Of a DNA stretch of 33,069 bases, positions 16,187-25,815 are shown one piece after another. A program made the translations under genes and the position numbers. The notes below the pieces were generated by a model that saw only the letters and a list, made by a program, of their open reading frames with translations, was not told the origin of the DNA and searched no databases. Each line of letters opens with the position of its first letter. The first letter of the stretch is position 1. Source of the stretch: an uncultured Prevotella sp. (GTDB lineage: Bacteria > Bacteroidota > Bacteroidia > Bacteroidales > Bacteroidaceae); the NCBI GenBank assembly GCA_900319715.1, contig ONPM01000009.1:1-33069 (forward strand), given 5' to 3'.

Positions 16187-18130
16187 TCACCAACCCGGAT
16201 TCTGAGCAAATTCAGGATACATCTGAACATCCTTCTGCGGGAATGGGAACCAGTTGTGCTTGGGCAGTGTGTATTTACGCTCGGTGAGCACCACCTCACG
16301 CAAGTTCAACACATGATTCTCCTTTGGATTGGCATAGCGCTCCTTGTCAGACTGATCAGCAGCACGGTCAAAGTAAACAGCGGTCTTCTTGTTGTAAGGA
16401 GCCTTGTCGAGCAACAGCCAGCGGCGCAGGTCCGTAAAGCGATGCCCCTCGAAAGAGAGTTCAACGGCACGCTCACGACGGACCTCGCTCATGAAATCAT
16501 CGACAGAACCCAAGAACTTGGAATCGACACCTGCCACACCTGCACGTGCACGAACCTTATCTATTGCACCTACAGCCGAGAGGTTATAGCCGGTAGCACT
16601 GGCAGTGGCAGAGCCATAACCTGCAGCAGCAGACTCGGCATACATCAGATAGACATCGGCCAGACGCATGAGCGGCATCACAAGAACAGTACCCTCCTTA
16701 TAATCGTCGAAGTCGTTCATATACTGAGAGGTGAACTTCTTGTTCATATAACCGGTAAACACGCACTTTGAAGGTGTATCAGTACGATAGAGACCGCCCT
16801 CATAGAGGCTGGCATACTGCTTGTGTTCGTCGGGCAGACCGTCTTTCAGGATCTTACTACCATCCAGCACGGTCTTCACAGCATCATAGATGAAGTTATA
16901 GTAGAAGCGCGGGTCACGGTCCTTGTAAGGATATTCTGGATTGTAACCACTGGCGGCATCAGGCTTGGTAATATCGGGGATTGGCAGACCGTTGGCCATG
17001 CCGAAATAGTCGGTATAATTAGCAGCGGGATAGCACTTGATACCCGAGTTGTTGATCAATGGCGGACGCCAGTCGTTGACGAGGTTCCAACGCCACACAC
17101 CAATGTGACAAGTAGCCATATTCTCCCAGAACAACACCTCCTTCAGACCGTTCAGTTTATTCTGCTTATAGGTATAGAAAATCTCCTGGTAGTGATCCCA
17201 GTCAGCCAGTTCGTAACGGCCGGTCTCTTCACAAATCTTCAGCGCCTCTGCAAAGGCATCGGCAGCGCGCTTACAGAAATCTGCGTTATAGGTGGCATTG
17301 CCCGTCGACTCCTGATTCATCATCGGACTACCGGCCCAAAGCAGGTCCTTACCCTTATAGGCCAGTGCCATCACCTTATTTATACGTACAGCGTTCTTGC
17401 CTAAGGTAGCCTTACCGGCAGCTGTCTGATCCCAGTCAATGGGCAGCAGGTCAGCAGCTTTCTGGAAATCCTCAGCGGCCTTCTCGGCGGTAGCCTGATA
17501 GTTCAGACGGGGAAGGTTGAAGACAGAATTCGCATCAAGCACCACATCGATATAGGGCAGACCTCCCCAGTACTGCATCAACATGAAGTGGTTCCAGGCA
17601 CGGAAGAAATACAGCTGTCCTGCTATGAGGTTCTTCTCTTCCTGCGTAGCATCCACCAGTTTGTCAAGGTTGGCAATACCGATATTAGCCTTACGGATAC
17701 CGAACCAGCAAAGACCATACAGATAACCCTTGGTCGATACGTCATTGATCATACGCTCAGGAGTACCTGTGTTCATACCACCCTGTTTCTCTTTGAAATA
17801 AGAATAGAAACACTCGTTCCATCCCCAGTAGTTTCCCTGGTCGATGGCGTTAGGTAGCTGACGGCTCTCCTGCGGCTCCCAATAGTCATCCTCACCGAAA
17901 TTCCAGGCACTGTGGTACTGGTGGCCCGTCATAATGGGCATGGCAGTGTACAGTTCCTCCACGAAGCCCTGGAAGTTTCTGAAGTTCAGATAGGGCTGCG
18001 ACGCGTCTATAATACTTCTCTCCTCCTTGTCCAGATAGTCCGTGCACGATGCCAGGCCCATGACGCCCATAACGCCCATCAGGCTCATAACGCCCATCAC
18101 ACCTTTCTTATATATATTCATCATTTTCAT
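16187..18130 (-). CDS. SusD/RagB-family glycan-binding lipoprotein (first pair, XusB-like)
   Basis: This 647-residue lipoprotein is the partner of SusC1, whose stop lies 12 bases upstream. The signal peptide contains repeats of Met-Gly-Val-Met and ends with lipobox LASC (Cys29), then 'TDYLDKEERSIID'. SusD hallmarks include 'LIAGQLYFFRAWNHFMLMQY' and 'SFEGHRFTDLRRWLLLDKAP'. It ends 'PFPQKDVQMYPEFAQNPGW', the usual SusD ending. In the xus operon of Prevotella bryantii the equivalent XusB binds xylan; the same is inferred here. Confidence 0.94.
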   Translation of the reverse strand: MKMMNIYKKGVMGVMSLMGVMGVMGLASCTDYLDKEERSIIDASQPYLNFRNFQGFVEELYTAMPIMTGHQYHSAWNFGEDDYWEPQESRQLPNAIDQGNYWGWNECFYSYFKEKQGGMNTGTPERMINDVSTKGYLYGLCWFGIRKANIGIANLDKLVDATQEEKNLIAGQLYFFRAWNHFMLMQYWGGLPYIDVVLDANSVFNLPRLNYQATAEKAAEDFQKAADLLPIDWDQTAAGKATLGKNAVRINKVMALAYKGKDLLWAGSPMMNQESTGNATYNADFCKRAADAFAEALKICEETGRYELADWDHYQEIFYTYKQNKLNGLKEVLFWENMATCHIGVWRWNLVNDWRPPLINNSGIKCYPAANYTDYFGMANGLPIPDITKPDAASGYNPEYPYKDRDPRFYYNFIYDAVKTVLDGSKILKDGLPDEHKQYASLYEGGLYRTDTPSKCVFTGYMNKKFTSQYMNDFDDYKEGTVLVMPLMRLADVYLMYAESAAAGYGSATASATGYNLSAVGAIDKVRARAGVAGVDSKFLGSVDDFMSEVRRERAVELSFEGHRFTDLRRWLLLDKAPYNKKTAVYFDRAADQSDKERYANPKENHVLNLREVVLTERKYTLPKHNWFPFPQKDVQMYPEFAQNPGW

Positions 18131-18142
18131 AACGCTTTTAAT

Positions 18143-21100
18143 TTAGAAGTTCAAGTCAATACCCATATTGAAGCGGCGTACCGTAGGATAGGCACCTCTG
18201 TTACCGGCACCGCTGAAGTTAGACTCACGGTCATCGGGCATGTCAGTCCAGAGAAGGAGGTTGTCACCATTCAGATACACCTTCAGCATGTTCAGCCCGA
18301 CCTTCTTCAGCCAGTTCTGGGTAAAGGTATACGAAATCTCCGCATTCTTCAGACGTACGAACGCACCGTCATAGTAGTAGCGCGTACCCTGGTCACGCTC
18401 CTCCAGCTTGGCCGTCCATCGCGGCAGAGGAAGTTTACCGGAGCCTGTGCTGGCATAATAATAGTTGCCTTCCTTGAAGAGTCCGTTGGTGGCACCATAG
18501 AATTCATCAAAGTTGATGTAACGCGTCACATTATCCACACCATAGAACTGACAGCTGATGCTGAAGCCCTTCCACTCGGCACCGATTGTAGCACTATAGG
18601 AATTCTGCGGCGTACCAGTATATTTATAAGGAGCACGGTCGTCATTGTCGATGATACCGTCGGCATTGAAGTCCACGATACGGTAGTCACCTGGCAGTAT
18701 CAAATCGTCTTTCGTCACACGTGAGGCCTCGCCGATTACGTCATCCCAGGTATTCAAGAATCCCGCATCAATCCATGATGTTGTCTGACCAATGGCATAG
18801 CCGGCCTTCTTCTGGTAGGCAGGCTTCAGTTCCGGATCATCGGCGAAGTCAATCTTATTCACGGCGTGCGTGATGTTACAGTTGGCCCATACGCGCAGTT
18901 TGTTGGGGAACACCTTATTCAGGCGTACGGTCAGTTCCCAACCATTATTCTTGATAACACCCACGTTAGACGTAGGAGCCTCGAAGCCAAAGTAAGAGGG
19001 GATAGCGCGCTCGGCACCGCCGACAATCACGTCAGAGCGCTTGTCGGCAAAGATATCAAACGAACCCGCAATCAGACCGCCTAAGAACGAATAGTCGAAA
19101 CCTAAGTTCTTCTTCTCCACCGTCTCCCATTTGATATCCGGGTTACCCAGACGCGTGAACGTGTACTGACGGTAAGGAGAACGATCATCCATGCCGGGAC
19201 CCTGTTTCCAGTAGTTCGCCGGATAGTCAATCTCGTCACGGTACTGCCAGCGCCCGCCAGGGTTGTCGTCACCAACCTTACCCCAAGAAGCACGGACCTT
19301 CAGCATATCAAGGAATTTCAGGTTCTTCTTCACAAACGCTTCCTCGCTGATCATCCAACCGGCAGACACAGCGGGGAAGAACTTGAAGCGGTTGTTCGAG
19401 CCCCACTTCTCACTACCGTTATAGGCACCGTTGAACTCTGCGAAATAGCGGCTTGCATAGTTGTAAGTCGCACGCATCACCCAGTCCTCACGATAGTGTG
19501 GGAACTCCGAGCCTCGTGCGTATGTGTCGCGGCTGAACAGGCCCAGCGCCGTCACCTCGTGCTGGCCGAACTGTCGCGCATAGTCCAGTTGGAGAGAGTA
19601 ATACAGTTTACGATACGTATAACCCTTGTCCACGCTGCCCGCACTCGTACCCCAGAGCACCTGCTCATTATACGGTGTATCCTCATCCTGGTTCCAGCGG
19701 GAATTATAACTGATATCACCCGACTCAGGGTTGATATACTCATAATACGGATGATAGTTCGAGTCATTAACACCGCGCTGCGTCTCCCTCATCGTATTGT
19801 CGTATGACAGACGAGCCGAGAACTTCAGACCCTTGGTCACGAATGCCAGATCCTGCTTCAGGATGAAGTCAGTCGTAATCTGCGTGTTCGTGGCCCGCTC
19901 GTCACCCGCATACGTAATGTTGGCCACCGAGTTCGGCTGGTCGGCATCACGCGGAGCATAGAAGCCATACGAACCGTTGCTGTTAATCGGTCGGAACGAG
20001 TCTGGAGCCGTCCGGTAGATACCGCCCCAGAAAGCATCACTGCCACCTGAATTACCCCAGGGATAACGACGCACGCCGTTCGAACCGAAGAGGTTCACGG
20101 TGAACTGCGTCGTCTTCGTGATGTCGAAGTCCAGGTTAGAGCGCAAGTTGATACGGTTGTAACCGAAACCAGAAGTATAGCCCCGGTCGTTCGAGAACTC
20201 CTTAAATATATCACCCTCGTGCGTGAAGTCGATGGCAGCGAAATACCTCACAACCTTCGTACCGCCGCTCACGTCCGCCGTCACATTATACGACATAGCC
20301 GTACTCTTGAACAACTCGTCCTGCCAGTCCACATTCGGGTAGCGGTCCCACTCCGTCGAATTAGCAGGATAGCGGTACTTCCTGATCGTCTCCAGATCCT
20401 TAAAGGCTCCCCACGAGCCCGCACTCACCGGCGTCTCCCGCTGCACCACGTCATCCTTAATAATAAATGTGTCGTACGAGTCATACTTCTCAGGCAGTTT
20501 ACTCACCACCTTCATCGTCGAATTGGCCTTCACATGCACCTGAGCCTTACCCTCCTGACCGCGCTTCGTCGTAATCAAGATAACACCGTTGGCACCCTTC
20601 ACACCGTACACAGCCGTTGCCGAAGCATCCTTCAGCACCGAGATATTCTGCACCGAACTCAGGTCCACTGTGTTCATTGGGCGCTCAATACCATCTACCA
20701 GAATCAGCGGATCCGCACTACCATTCAGGGTAGCGGCACCACGAATCACAATCTTCGGGTCTTCCTCACCAGGCATACCGGTAGAGGCTGTCGTGATGAC
20801 ACCAGGCAGGTTACCAGTCAAGGCTGCACCCAGAGAGGGCAGTCCGCTGTGACGCTCCAACGTCTTCGCGTCCGTCTGTGTGATACTTCCCACCACGGAT
20901 GCCTTCTTCTGCTGTCCGTAACCGACAACCACCACTTCACTCAGCTGGGCAGCATCTTCCTTCAAGACTACCTTAATCGATTTACCGCTCACCGCTTTCA
21001 CCTCCTTGGAAATCATTCCCACATAGGAGACGACAATCACACTGTTCTGGTTTGGCACGGTCAGATTGAACACACCGTCAAAGTCGGTGATTGTTCCGCT

Positions 21101-21268
21101 GCCGCTCTTGCCTTTCAGAACCACAGAGGCGCCGATAACGGGTTCTCCGCTCTCGTCGACGACAGTTCCTGTCACGTTGATTCCCTCCTGAGCCCATGCA
21201 CCAAGGCTGAGCATCAGCAGCATCAACAATGCTGAGACTGTTCTCTTCATCAGTTGCTTTTGTTTCAT
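18143..21268 (-). CDS. SusC-family TonB-dependent transporter (first pair, XusA-like)
   Basis: This 1041-residue protein is a full-length SusC: signal peptide (AWA|Q, residue 26), carboxypeptidase-regulatory-like domain (about 30-105, 'VTGTVVDESGEPVIGASVVL'), TonB box 'EVVVVGYGQ' (111-119), plug ('DPLILVDGIERPMN', 'ASATAVYGVKGANGVILITT') and a 22-strand-type barrel ending 'FNMGIDLNF' with terminal Phe. It is the first gene of the six-gene operon running to 8966; gaps between its genes are 12, 29, 34, 36 and 18 bases. A -7 box lies 33 bases upstream. It likely imports xylo-oligosaccharides; substrate is inferred from the neighbouring enzymes. Confidence 0.95.
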   Translation of the reverse strand: MKQKQLMKRTVSALLMLLMLSLGAWAQEGINVTGTVVDESGEPVIGASVVLKGKSGSGTITDFDGVFNLTVPNQNSVIVVSYVGMISKEVKAVSGKSIKVVLKEDAAQLSEVVVVGYGQQKKASVVGSITQTDAKTLERHSGLPSLGAALTGNLPGVITTASTGMPGEEDPKIVIRGAATLNGSADPLILVDGIERPMNTVDLSSVQNISVLKDASATAVYGVKGANGVILITTKRGQEGKAQVHVKANSTMKVVSKLPEKYDSYDTFIIKDDVVQRETPVSAGSWGAFKDLETIRKYRYPANSTEWDRYPNVDWQDELFKSTAMSYNVTADVSGGTKVVRYFAAIDFTHEGDIFKEFSNDRGYTSGFGYNRINLRSNLDFDITKTTQFTVNLFGSNGVRRYPWGNSGGSDAFWGGIYRTAPDSFRPINSNGSYGFYAPRDADQPNSVANITYAGDERATNTQITTDFILKQDLAFVTKGLKFSARLSYDNTMRETQRGVNDSNYHPYYEYINPESGDISYNSRWNQDEDTPYNEQVLWGTSAGSVDKGYTYRKLYYSLQLDYARQFGQHEVTALGLFSRDTYARGSEFPHYREDWVMRATYNYASRYFAEFNGAYNGSEKWGSNNRFKFFPAVSAGWMISEEAFVKKNLKFLDMLKVRASWGKVGDDNPGGRWQYRDEIDYPANYWKQGPGMDDRSPYRQYTFTRLGNPDIKWETVEKKNLGFDYSFLGGLIAGSFDIFADKRSDVIVGGAERAIPSYFGFEAPTSNVGVIKNNGWELTVRLNKVFPNKLRVWANCNITHAVNKIDFADDPELKPAYQKKAGYAIGQTTSWIDAGFLNTWDDVIGEASRVTKDDLILPGDYRIVDFNADGIIDNDDRAPYKYTGTPQNSYSATIGAEWKGFSISCQFYGVDNVTRYINFDEFYGATNGLFKEGNYYYASTGSGKLPLPRWTAKLEERDQGTRYYYDGAFVRLKNAEISYTFTQNWLKKVGLNMLKVYLNGDNLLLWTDMPDDRESNFSGAGNRGAYPTVRRFNMGIDLNF

Positions 21269-21300
21269 TTACGTTAGTTATTTGATTATAAAATATGCTG

Positions 21301-21333
21301 CAAAGGTAGTTATAAATAGGGATATCGTCGCAA
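21301..21333 (-). promoter_or_regulatory. Candidate promoter of the SusC/D operon
   Basis: TACCTTTG (21301-21308) on the minus strand matches the -7 consensus. The nearest TTG (21331-21333) is 22 bases away, two more than the good sites in this window. A sub-optimal -33 fits a promoter that depends on the adjacent HTCS activator. No operator repeat could be assigned with confidence. Confidence 0.55.
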
Positions 21334-21383
21334 GGAAAACGTTTCATGGGTTTTCGAAAACCGTGCAAACTGAAGAAAATGCA

Positions 21384-24300
21384 TCATTTGTCCTTATACG
21401 CCTCCGCATATTCTGTCGGGGACTGACCAAAATGAGCCTTAAAAGCTGTTGAGAAATGCGCCCGGTCATCGTAACCGACACGGTCAGCAACTTGGGAAAC
21501 ATTCACCGCTCCCTCACGCAACAGGCGGGCTGCCTGTTCCATACGTAGGTTACGAAGGAACTTACCGCTCGAGATGCCTGTTATCTCCTTCATCCTGCGG
21601 TGCAGCTGGGCCCGGCTGATGCCAACATCACTGGCCAGGGCGTCGATATTGAAGTCCGGGTCTGACAAGTGGGCATTCACAGAACGCATCACACGCTCCA
21701 TCAGAGCGTCATCATTACCCTTCACCTCGATGTTCTCTACACGTTTTTCCTGTTGGACAGCCCCGCTGAACTTCCCGCGCAAGCGGCGCACATTATCTAT
21801 GAGGTTGTCTATCTGGATATGAAGCTCTTCCATGCTGAAAGGTTTGGCTATATAGGCATCAGCCCCAGATTTCAGACCTTCAAGTTTATGTTCCACCTCA
21901 GCCTTGGAAGTAAGCATGACAACCGGGATCTCCGAAATCTGAGGATTATCCTTGATCCGCTTCAGGAGGGTGAGACCATCCATTTCAGGCATCATCACAT
22001 CGCTGATCACGAGATCGTAGTCGTCAGTCAGAAGCATCTTCAGACCCTCTTTGCCGTTAGGCGCATGATTAAACTTATAGCGGCTGCCCAGTTCGTTCGT
22101 GATATAGTCGGCGATCTCCTGGTCATCATCTACCACAAGAATTTTAAACTGGCGGAAGCGGCGTTTGTCACTATTGCCGTCAGAGAGCACCTCACGGGCA
22201 GGACTGTCGGTGACAATCTGATCCGATTTCAGATGACTGTTGCCCTTGGGCAGCGTCACCGTGAAGCAGGCTCCTTGACCATCGCTACGATTGTCAGCCT
22301 TTATCTTGCCACCATGAAGTTGGGCGATGGCCTGACTCAGGTTCAGACCGATACCAGTACCCTGCATACCAAGGTCATCGGAGTTACGGCCTTGATAGAA
22401 ACGGGTGAAAAGGCGCTCCTTATCTTCTTCTTTAATACCAGTGCCGTTGTCCACAACCTTTATTTCGATGTCTTTCTCTAATTCACGCAGCACCACTTTC
22501 ACCTCACCCCCGTCAAAGGTGTACTTGAAGGCATTCGACAAGAGATTTGACACGACCTTGTCAAAATGAATACGATCCACCCATGCCAGTACATGGTCCT
22601 TATCGTGCTCGAAGGTGAAGGTAATGTTACGCTGGTTGGCATTGTACTGATAGAGTTTACAGATGCCACTGATAAAATCCACCATGTTGGTCTCACGGCA
22701 GTGCAACTGCATTTGGTGCTTGTCGATACGCCGTTCATCGAGTATCTGATTCACGAGCAGCATGAGGCGCTGCGCATTCCTGTCAATCGTCTCAATATAG
22801 GCTTTACCCTCGCCTTCACCAACGAGTGTCTTCAACTTGGCCAATGGTCCCATGATGAGCGTCAGCGGCGAGCGGATGTCGTGCGTCGCATTGATCAGAA
22901 ATTTCATCTTCTCCTCGTCCAGCTGTTGATTAGCACTCCGTTTCCACATCCATCCCATCATGCCCACAATGCCCATAACGCCCAGTAAATAAATCATATA
23001 CGCCCAGCCGGAACGATACCAAGGCGGAGTCACCTCCACGATAATGTTCTTGGTCTCTGATCTGGCTCCTGCCGCGAGTGCCCTCACCTCTATCTCGTAA
23101 GTTCCCGGCTGCAGGTGGCTCAGCTGAACACTGTTCTCACCCTCTCGTGTCTGCAGCCACCGGCCCTCATTAATTCTGTACTCATAGATGATGTTCCGGG
23201 GACTGTTGAAGTCGAGCAACGAGAACTCCAGTGTCACGCTGTTGTCAAGATAGGACACCTCATAGCAGTCTGTCTCGATCACTGGACCGTCGGCAATCCT
23301 CCGCCCGTTACTCTCGGTCAGGGCGTTTACGGGTTGACCGGCTATATTGAAACCCGTCAGCTTGACAGTCGGGAAATCCTTATGACTGCCTGTTACCAGG
23401 GCCGGGTTGAACACGATGAAACCGTCATTGTTAGCAAAACAAATCATGTCATGATTGGTATGCATGCCAACACAATTGACATATTCCTTCATATTCAGGC
23501 CATTACCACTGACATGACCGATGAACTGCTTTTTCCGGACGTCATACTGCCATATACCCATCGAGGTAGCACACCAGATATCTTCGTTGTTGGCCTGGAC
23601 GATATAGCCCACCGTCTTGTCGGCCAATCCGTCGCCGTACTTGAAGCGCTTCGCCTCCTGGTCACCATCGTGGTAACTGAACATGCCCTGGTCCGTTCCA
23701 ATAAGGATTTCACCCTGTTTCGTCTCGCAAAGAGAGTAGCACATCATACCGTCCAGCAGGCTGTCCCAGCCATACGGCCGGAAGCTGTCCCTCTGCGGGT
23801 CATAGCATGAAACGCCTGAGGATGTAGCCAGCCAGATGTGACCATGCCTGTCAGGCATCATGGCCAGGATCCAGTTATTACAAAGAGAGCCCCTCACGGG
23901 ATCTGTCTGCGTGGCCAGATAATTCCTGACCGACTTATCCTTGGTATTATAAGCACAGAAGCCTCGGGAATAAGTCGAAATGTATAGATACCCGTTCCCG
24001 ACATCTGTCATATCGTTCACCTTTTCACAAGTAAAGGAAGCCTGCCTCTGCGACCTGCCTGTCTGAGGGTCATAAGCATAAAGAGCCTCGTCATCACCAA
24101 TCCAATACAGCCCCTGAGTATCGCGGAAAACAAACTCCGCCGCAGGAGGTGCGGCAGGATGGGCCACGATACGCCCGTGACTGTCGAATCCGAACACACC
24201 GCTGCCTTGCACGGTACACCAGGTCATACCGTTATCTCCCTCGCACACCGAAGTCACACTTGAACTGAGTCGGTAGCCTTGCGCTGAGAAACTCCACGAT

Positions 24301-25274
24301 GAAAATTGCGGCTGCACGCGCGGAATCATCACCAGCCCCTTCGACTGGCAGCCCAACCAGATATTCCCAAGACGGTCCTCGCTGATACACCATATTTTCG
24401 CCGAATTCAAGTCCATACCGTACAGACTACATTCCACGCGTACCAGTTTCCGACTGCCTTTCCCCAGGAAGAAGAGGCCGGCACCACGCGTGCCGATATA
24501 GATATTGCCGTCGTGATCCTGATGCGCACTACACATCACGACATCCGTACCACCAAGAGCCGACAAGTCGATGTCGGCAGCCATCATTTTGCCGTGATGA
24601 TACCGGCTGATGCCATGCAGACCTATAACTAAAATATCGCCATCCATCTCTGCCAGACAGACGATGATGCCCTGGTCAACGAAAAATTGGTGAACACCCG
24701 CATGGTCTTTCATCGTCACCTCTTCCCCATAGCCGCATTTCCAGAACCTCCCCTGACTGTCTTCCATCATTTGGTTATAATACCAGTTACCCGAACCTGT
24801 TGTATATCCGCCAGGAACCTTCTTGAGGGAATCACCCGACAAGGCATAGAGTCCACGCCCGGATGTTCCTGCCAGGAACTCACCGTTCTTCCGCTCCATG
24901 ATGGAAATCACGCGAGGCGTTTCCTGATCGGAGAACGAGTAACGGACAAATTGATCTGTCGCATAATCATAGCGCGACAAGCCTATTCTCGTTCCGATCC
25001 ACAACTGACCGTTATGATCGCAATAGAGACTGGTTACAATATGGCTATTCAAGGTAGTGGAATTATCAGGCTGAGAGAGATATGTCGTGAAGCGGTAGCC
25101 ATCATATTTGTTCAAGCCGTTGTCGGTCGCAATCCAGATATAGCCGTACTTATCCTGACATATATCATTGATGAGACTACTGGAAAAACGTTCCGATGAA
25201 ATAAAATGCCCAGTTTGACCAAATGTCATCAAACTGTACAACAAGAATAGTGCTATAAAAGACAACTGTCGCAT
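21384..25274 (-). CDS. Hybrid two-component system regulator (HTCS), xylan-locus type
   Basis: This 1296-residue protein joins sensor, kinase, receiver and DNA-binding domain. Domains in order: signal (1-19); two periplasmic beta-propellers of Reg_prop repeats (about 25-660, e.g. 'DKYGYIWIATDNGLNKYDG'); Y_Y_Y domain (about 680-750); membrane helix (about 757-778); histidine kinase with phospho-acceptor His798 in 'NATHDIRSP'; ATPase with N-box Asn914, 'DNGTGIKEED' and 'GTGIGLNLS'; receiver (1043-1160) with Asp1092 in 'VISDVMMPEMDG' and Lys1144; AraC-type helix-turn-helix (about 1195-1296, 'DALASDVGISRAQLHRRMKE' and 'QVADRVGYDDRAHFSTAFKA'). All key residues are present, so it should be active. 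It lies next to the operon it presumably induces on binding xylan oligosaccharides. A Met/Gly-rich run in the membrane helix resembles the SusD1 signal peptide. Confidence 0.95.
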   Translation of the reverse strand: MRQLSFIALFLLYSLMTFGQTGHFISSERFSSSLINDICQDKYGYIWIATDNGLNKYDGYRFTTYLSQPDNSTTLNSHIVTSLYCDHNGQLWIGTRIGLSRYDYATDQFVRYSFSDQETPRVISIMERKNGEFLAGTSGRGLYALSGDSLKKVPGGYTTGSGNWYYNQMMEDSQGRFWKCGYGEEVTMKDHAGVHQFFVDQGIIVCLAEMDGDILVIGLHGISRYHHGKMMAADIDLSALGGTDVVMCSAHQDHDGNIYIGTRGAGLFFLGKGSRKLVRVECSLYGMDLNSAKIWCISEDRLGNIWLGCQSKGLVMIPRVQPQFSSWSFSAQGYRLSSSVTSVCEGDNGMTWCTVQGSGVFGFDSHGRIVAHPAAPPAAEFVFRDTQGLYWIGDDEALYAYDPQTGRSQRQASFTCEKVNDMTDVGNGYLYISTYSRGFCAYNTKDKSVRNYLATQTDPVRGSLCNNWILAMMPDRHGHIWLATSSGVSCYDPQRDSFRPYGWDSLLDGMMCYSLCETKQGEILIGTDQGMFSYHDGDQEAKRFKYGDGLADKTVGYIVQANNEDIWCATSMGIWQYDVRKKQFIGHVSGNGLNMKEYVNCVGMHTNHDMICFANNDGFIVFNPALVTGSHKDFPTVKLTGFNIAGQPVNALTESNGRRIADGPVIETDCYEVSYLDNSVTLEFSLLDFNSPRNIIYEYRINEGRWLQTREGENSVQLSHLQPGTYEIEVRALAAGARSETKNIIVEVTPPWYRSGWAYMIYLLGVMGIVGMMGWMWKRSANQQLDEEKMKFLINATHDIRSPLTLIMGPLAKLKTLVGEGEGKAYIETIDRNAQRLMLLVNQILDERRIDKHQMQLHCRETNMVDFISGICKLYQYNANQRNITFTFEHDKDHVLAWVDRIHFDKVVSNLLSNAFKYTFDGGEVKVVLRELEKDIEIKVVDNGTGIKEEDKERLFTRFYQGRNSDDLGMQGTGIGLNLSQAIAQLHGGKIKADNRSDGQGACFTVTLPKGNSHLKSDQIVTDSPAREVLSDGNSDKRRFRQFKILVVDDDQEIADYITNELGSRYKFNHAPNGKEGLKMLLTDDYDLVISDVMMPEMDGLTLLKRIKDNPQISEIPVVMLTSKAEVEHKLEGLKSGADAYIAKPFSMEELHIQIDNLIDNVRRLRGKFSGAVQQEKRVENIEVKGNDDALMERVMRSVNAHLSDPDFNIDALASDVGISRAQLHRRMKEITGISSGKFLRNLRMEQAARLLREGAVNVSQVADRVGYDDRAHFSTAFKAHFGQSPTEYAEAYKDK

Positions 25275-25294
25275 ATCGTTTTAGAATGAGACTG

Positions 25295-25302
25295 CAAAAG
25301 TA
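25295..25302 (-). promoter_or_regulatory. Candidate -7 box for the HTCS gene
   Basis: TACTTTTG on the minus strand, 20 bases upstream of the ATG at 25274. A TTG at 25320-25322 is 17 bases away, shorter than usual. It lies downstream of the rpsJ hairpin, which suits an independent, probably weak, promoter. Confidence 0.45.
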
Positions 25303-25365
25303 CACAAAAGTTCATTGATCAACATAGGTTTTTGTCTCACAAAGATGGAGAAACGTTTCAAAGCA

Positions 25366-25398
25366 AAGAAACCGAAAGCACAAGGCTCTCGGTTTCTT
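25366..25398 (-). terminator. Terminator-like hairpin after rpsJ
   Basis: Two perfect 10-base arms (25366-25375 and 25389-25398) with a 13-base loop, 24 bases after the rpsJ stop. On the minus strand the stem ends GGTTTCTT and continues TTGCTTTG, moderately T-rich. In an intact S10 operon transcription would not stop here, so it supports separation of rpsJ from rplC. Confidence 0.6.
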
Positions 25399-25422
25399 AA
25401 ATATCTGCCGGGATACAGGGTA

Positions 25423-25728
25423 CTATACCTTGATCTCAACCTCAACACCGCTGGGGAGTTCGAGTTTCATCAGGGCGTCGACCGTCTTGGCAGTAGAACT
25501 GTAGATGTCGATCAGGCGCTTGTAGTCTGACAACTGGAACTGCTCACGGGCCTTCTTGTTGACGAAGGTAGAACGGTTCACGGTGAAGATACGCTTGTGT
25601 GTGGGAAGGGGGATAGGACCGCTGATGATAGCACCGGTAGCCTTCACAGCCTTCACGATCTTCTCTGCTGACTTGTCGACCAATTTGTGGTCGTAACTCT
25701 TCAGCTTGATACGAATTTTCTGACTCAT
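25423..25728 (-). CDS. rpsJ: 30S ribosomal protein S10 (uS10)
   Basis: S10 is a small-subunit head protein that also forms the NusB-S10 antitermination complex. The 101-residue product begins [20 protein letters not shown] and has '[20 protein letters not shown]' and '[10 protein letters not shown]', all typical. In Bacteroidales it is the last gene of rpsL-rpsG-fusA-rpsJ and is normally followed directly by rplC. Here a hairpin and the PUL follow instead, and rplC lies about 23.7 kb away. The 195 bases upstream to fusA contain a long inverted repeat. Confidence 0.97.
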   Translation of the reverse strand: MSQKIRIKLKSYDHKLVDKSAEKIVKAVKATGAIISGPIPLPTHKRIFTVNRSTFVNKKAREQFQLSDYKRLIDIYSSTAKTVDALMKLELPSGVEVEIKV

Positions 25729-25815
25729 AATTTTTACTTTAAACTTTAATCTTTAATCTTTAAACTTTATGAATACTGCAGTTAAAGAGTCATTTGCTCA
25801 ACGGCAGTTATTTTG

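Noticed and set aside
20219-21235. 338-residue open frame on the plus strand
   Set aside because: Shadow of SusC1; composition rich in His and Arg as expected for antisense reading.
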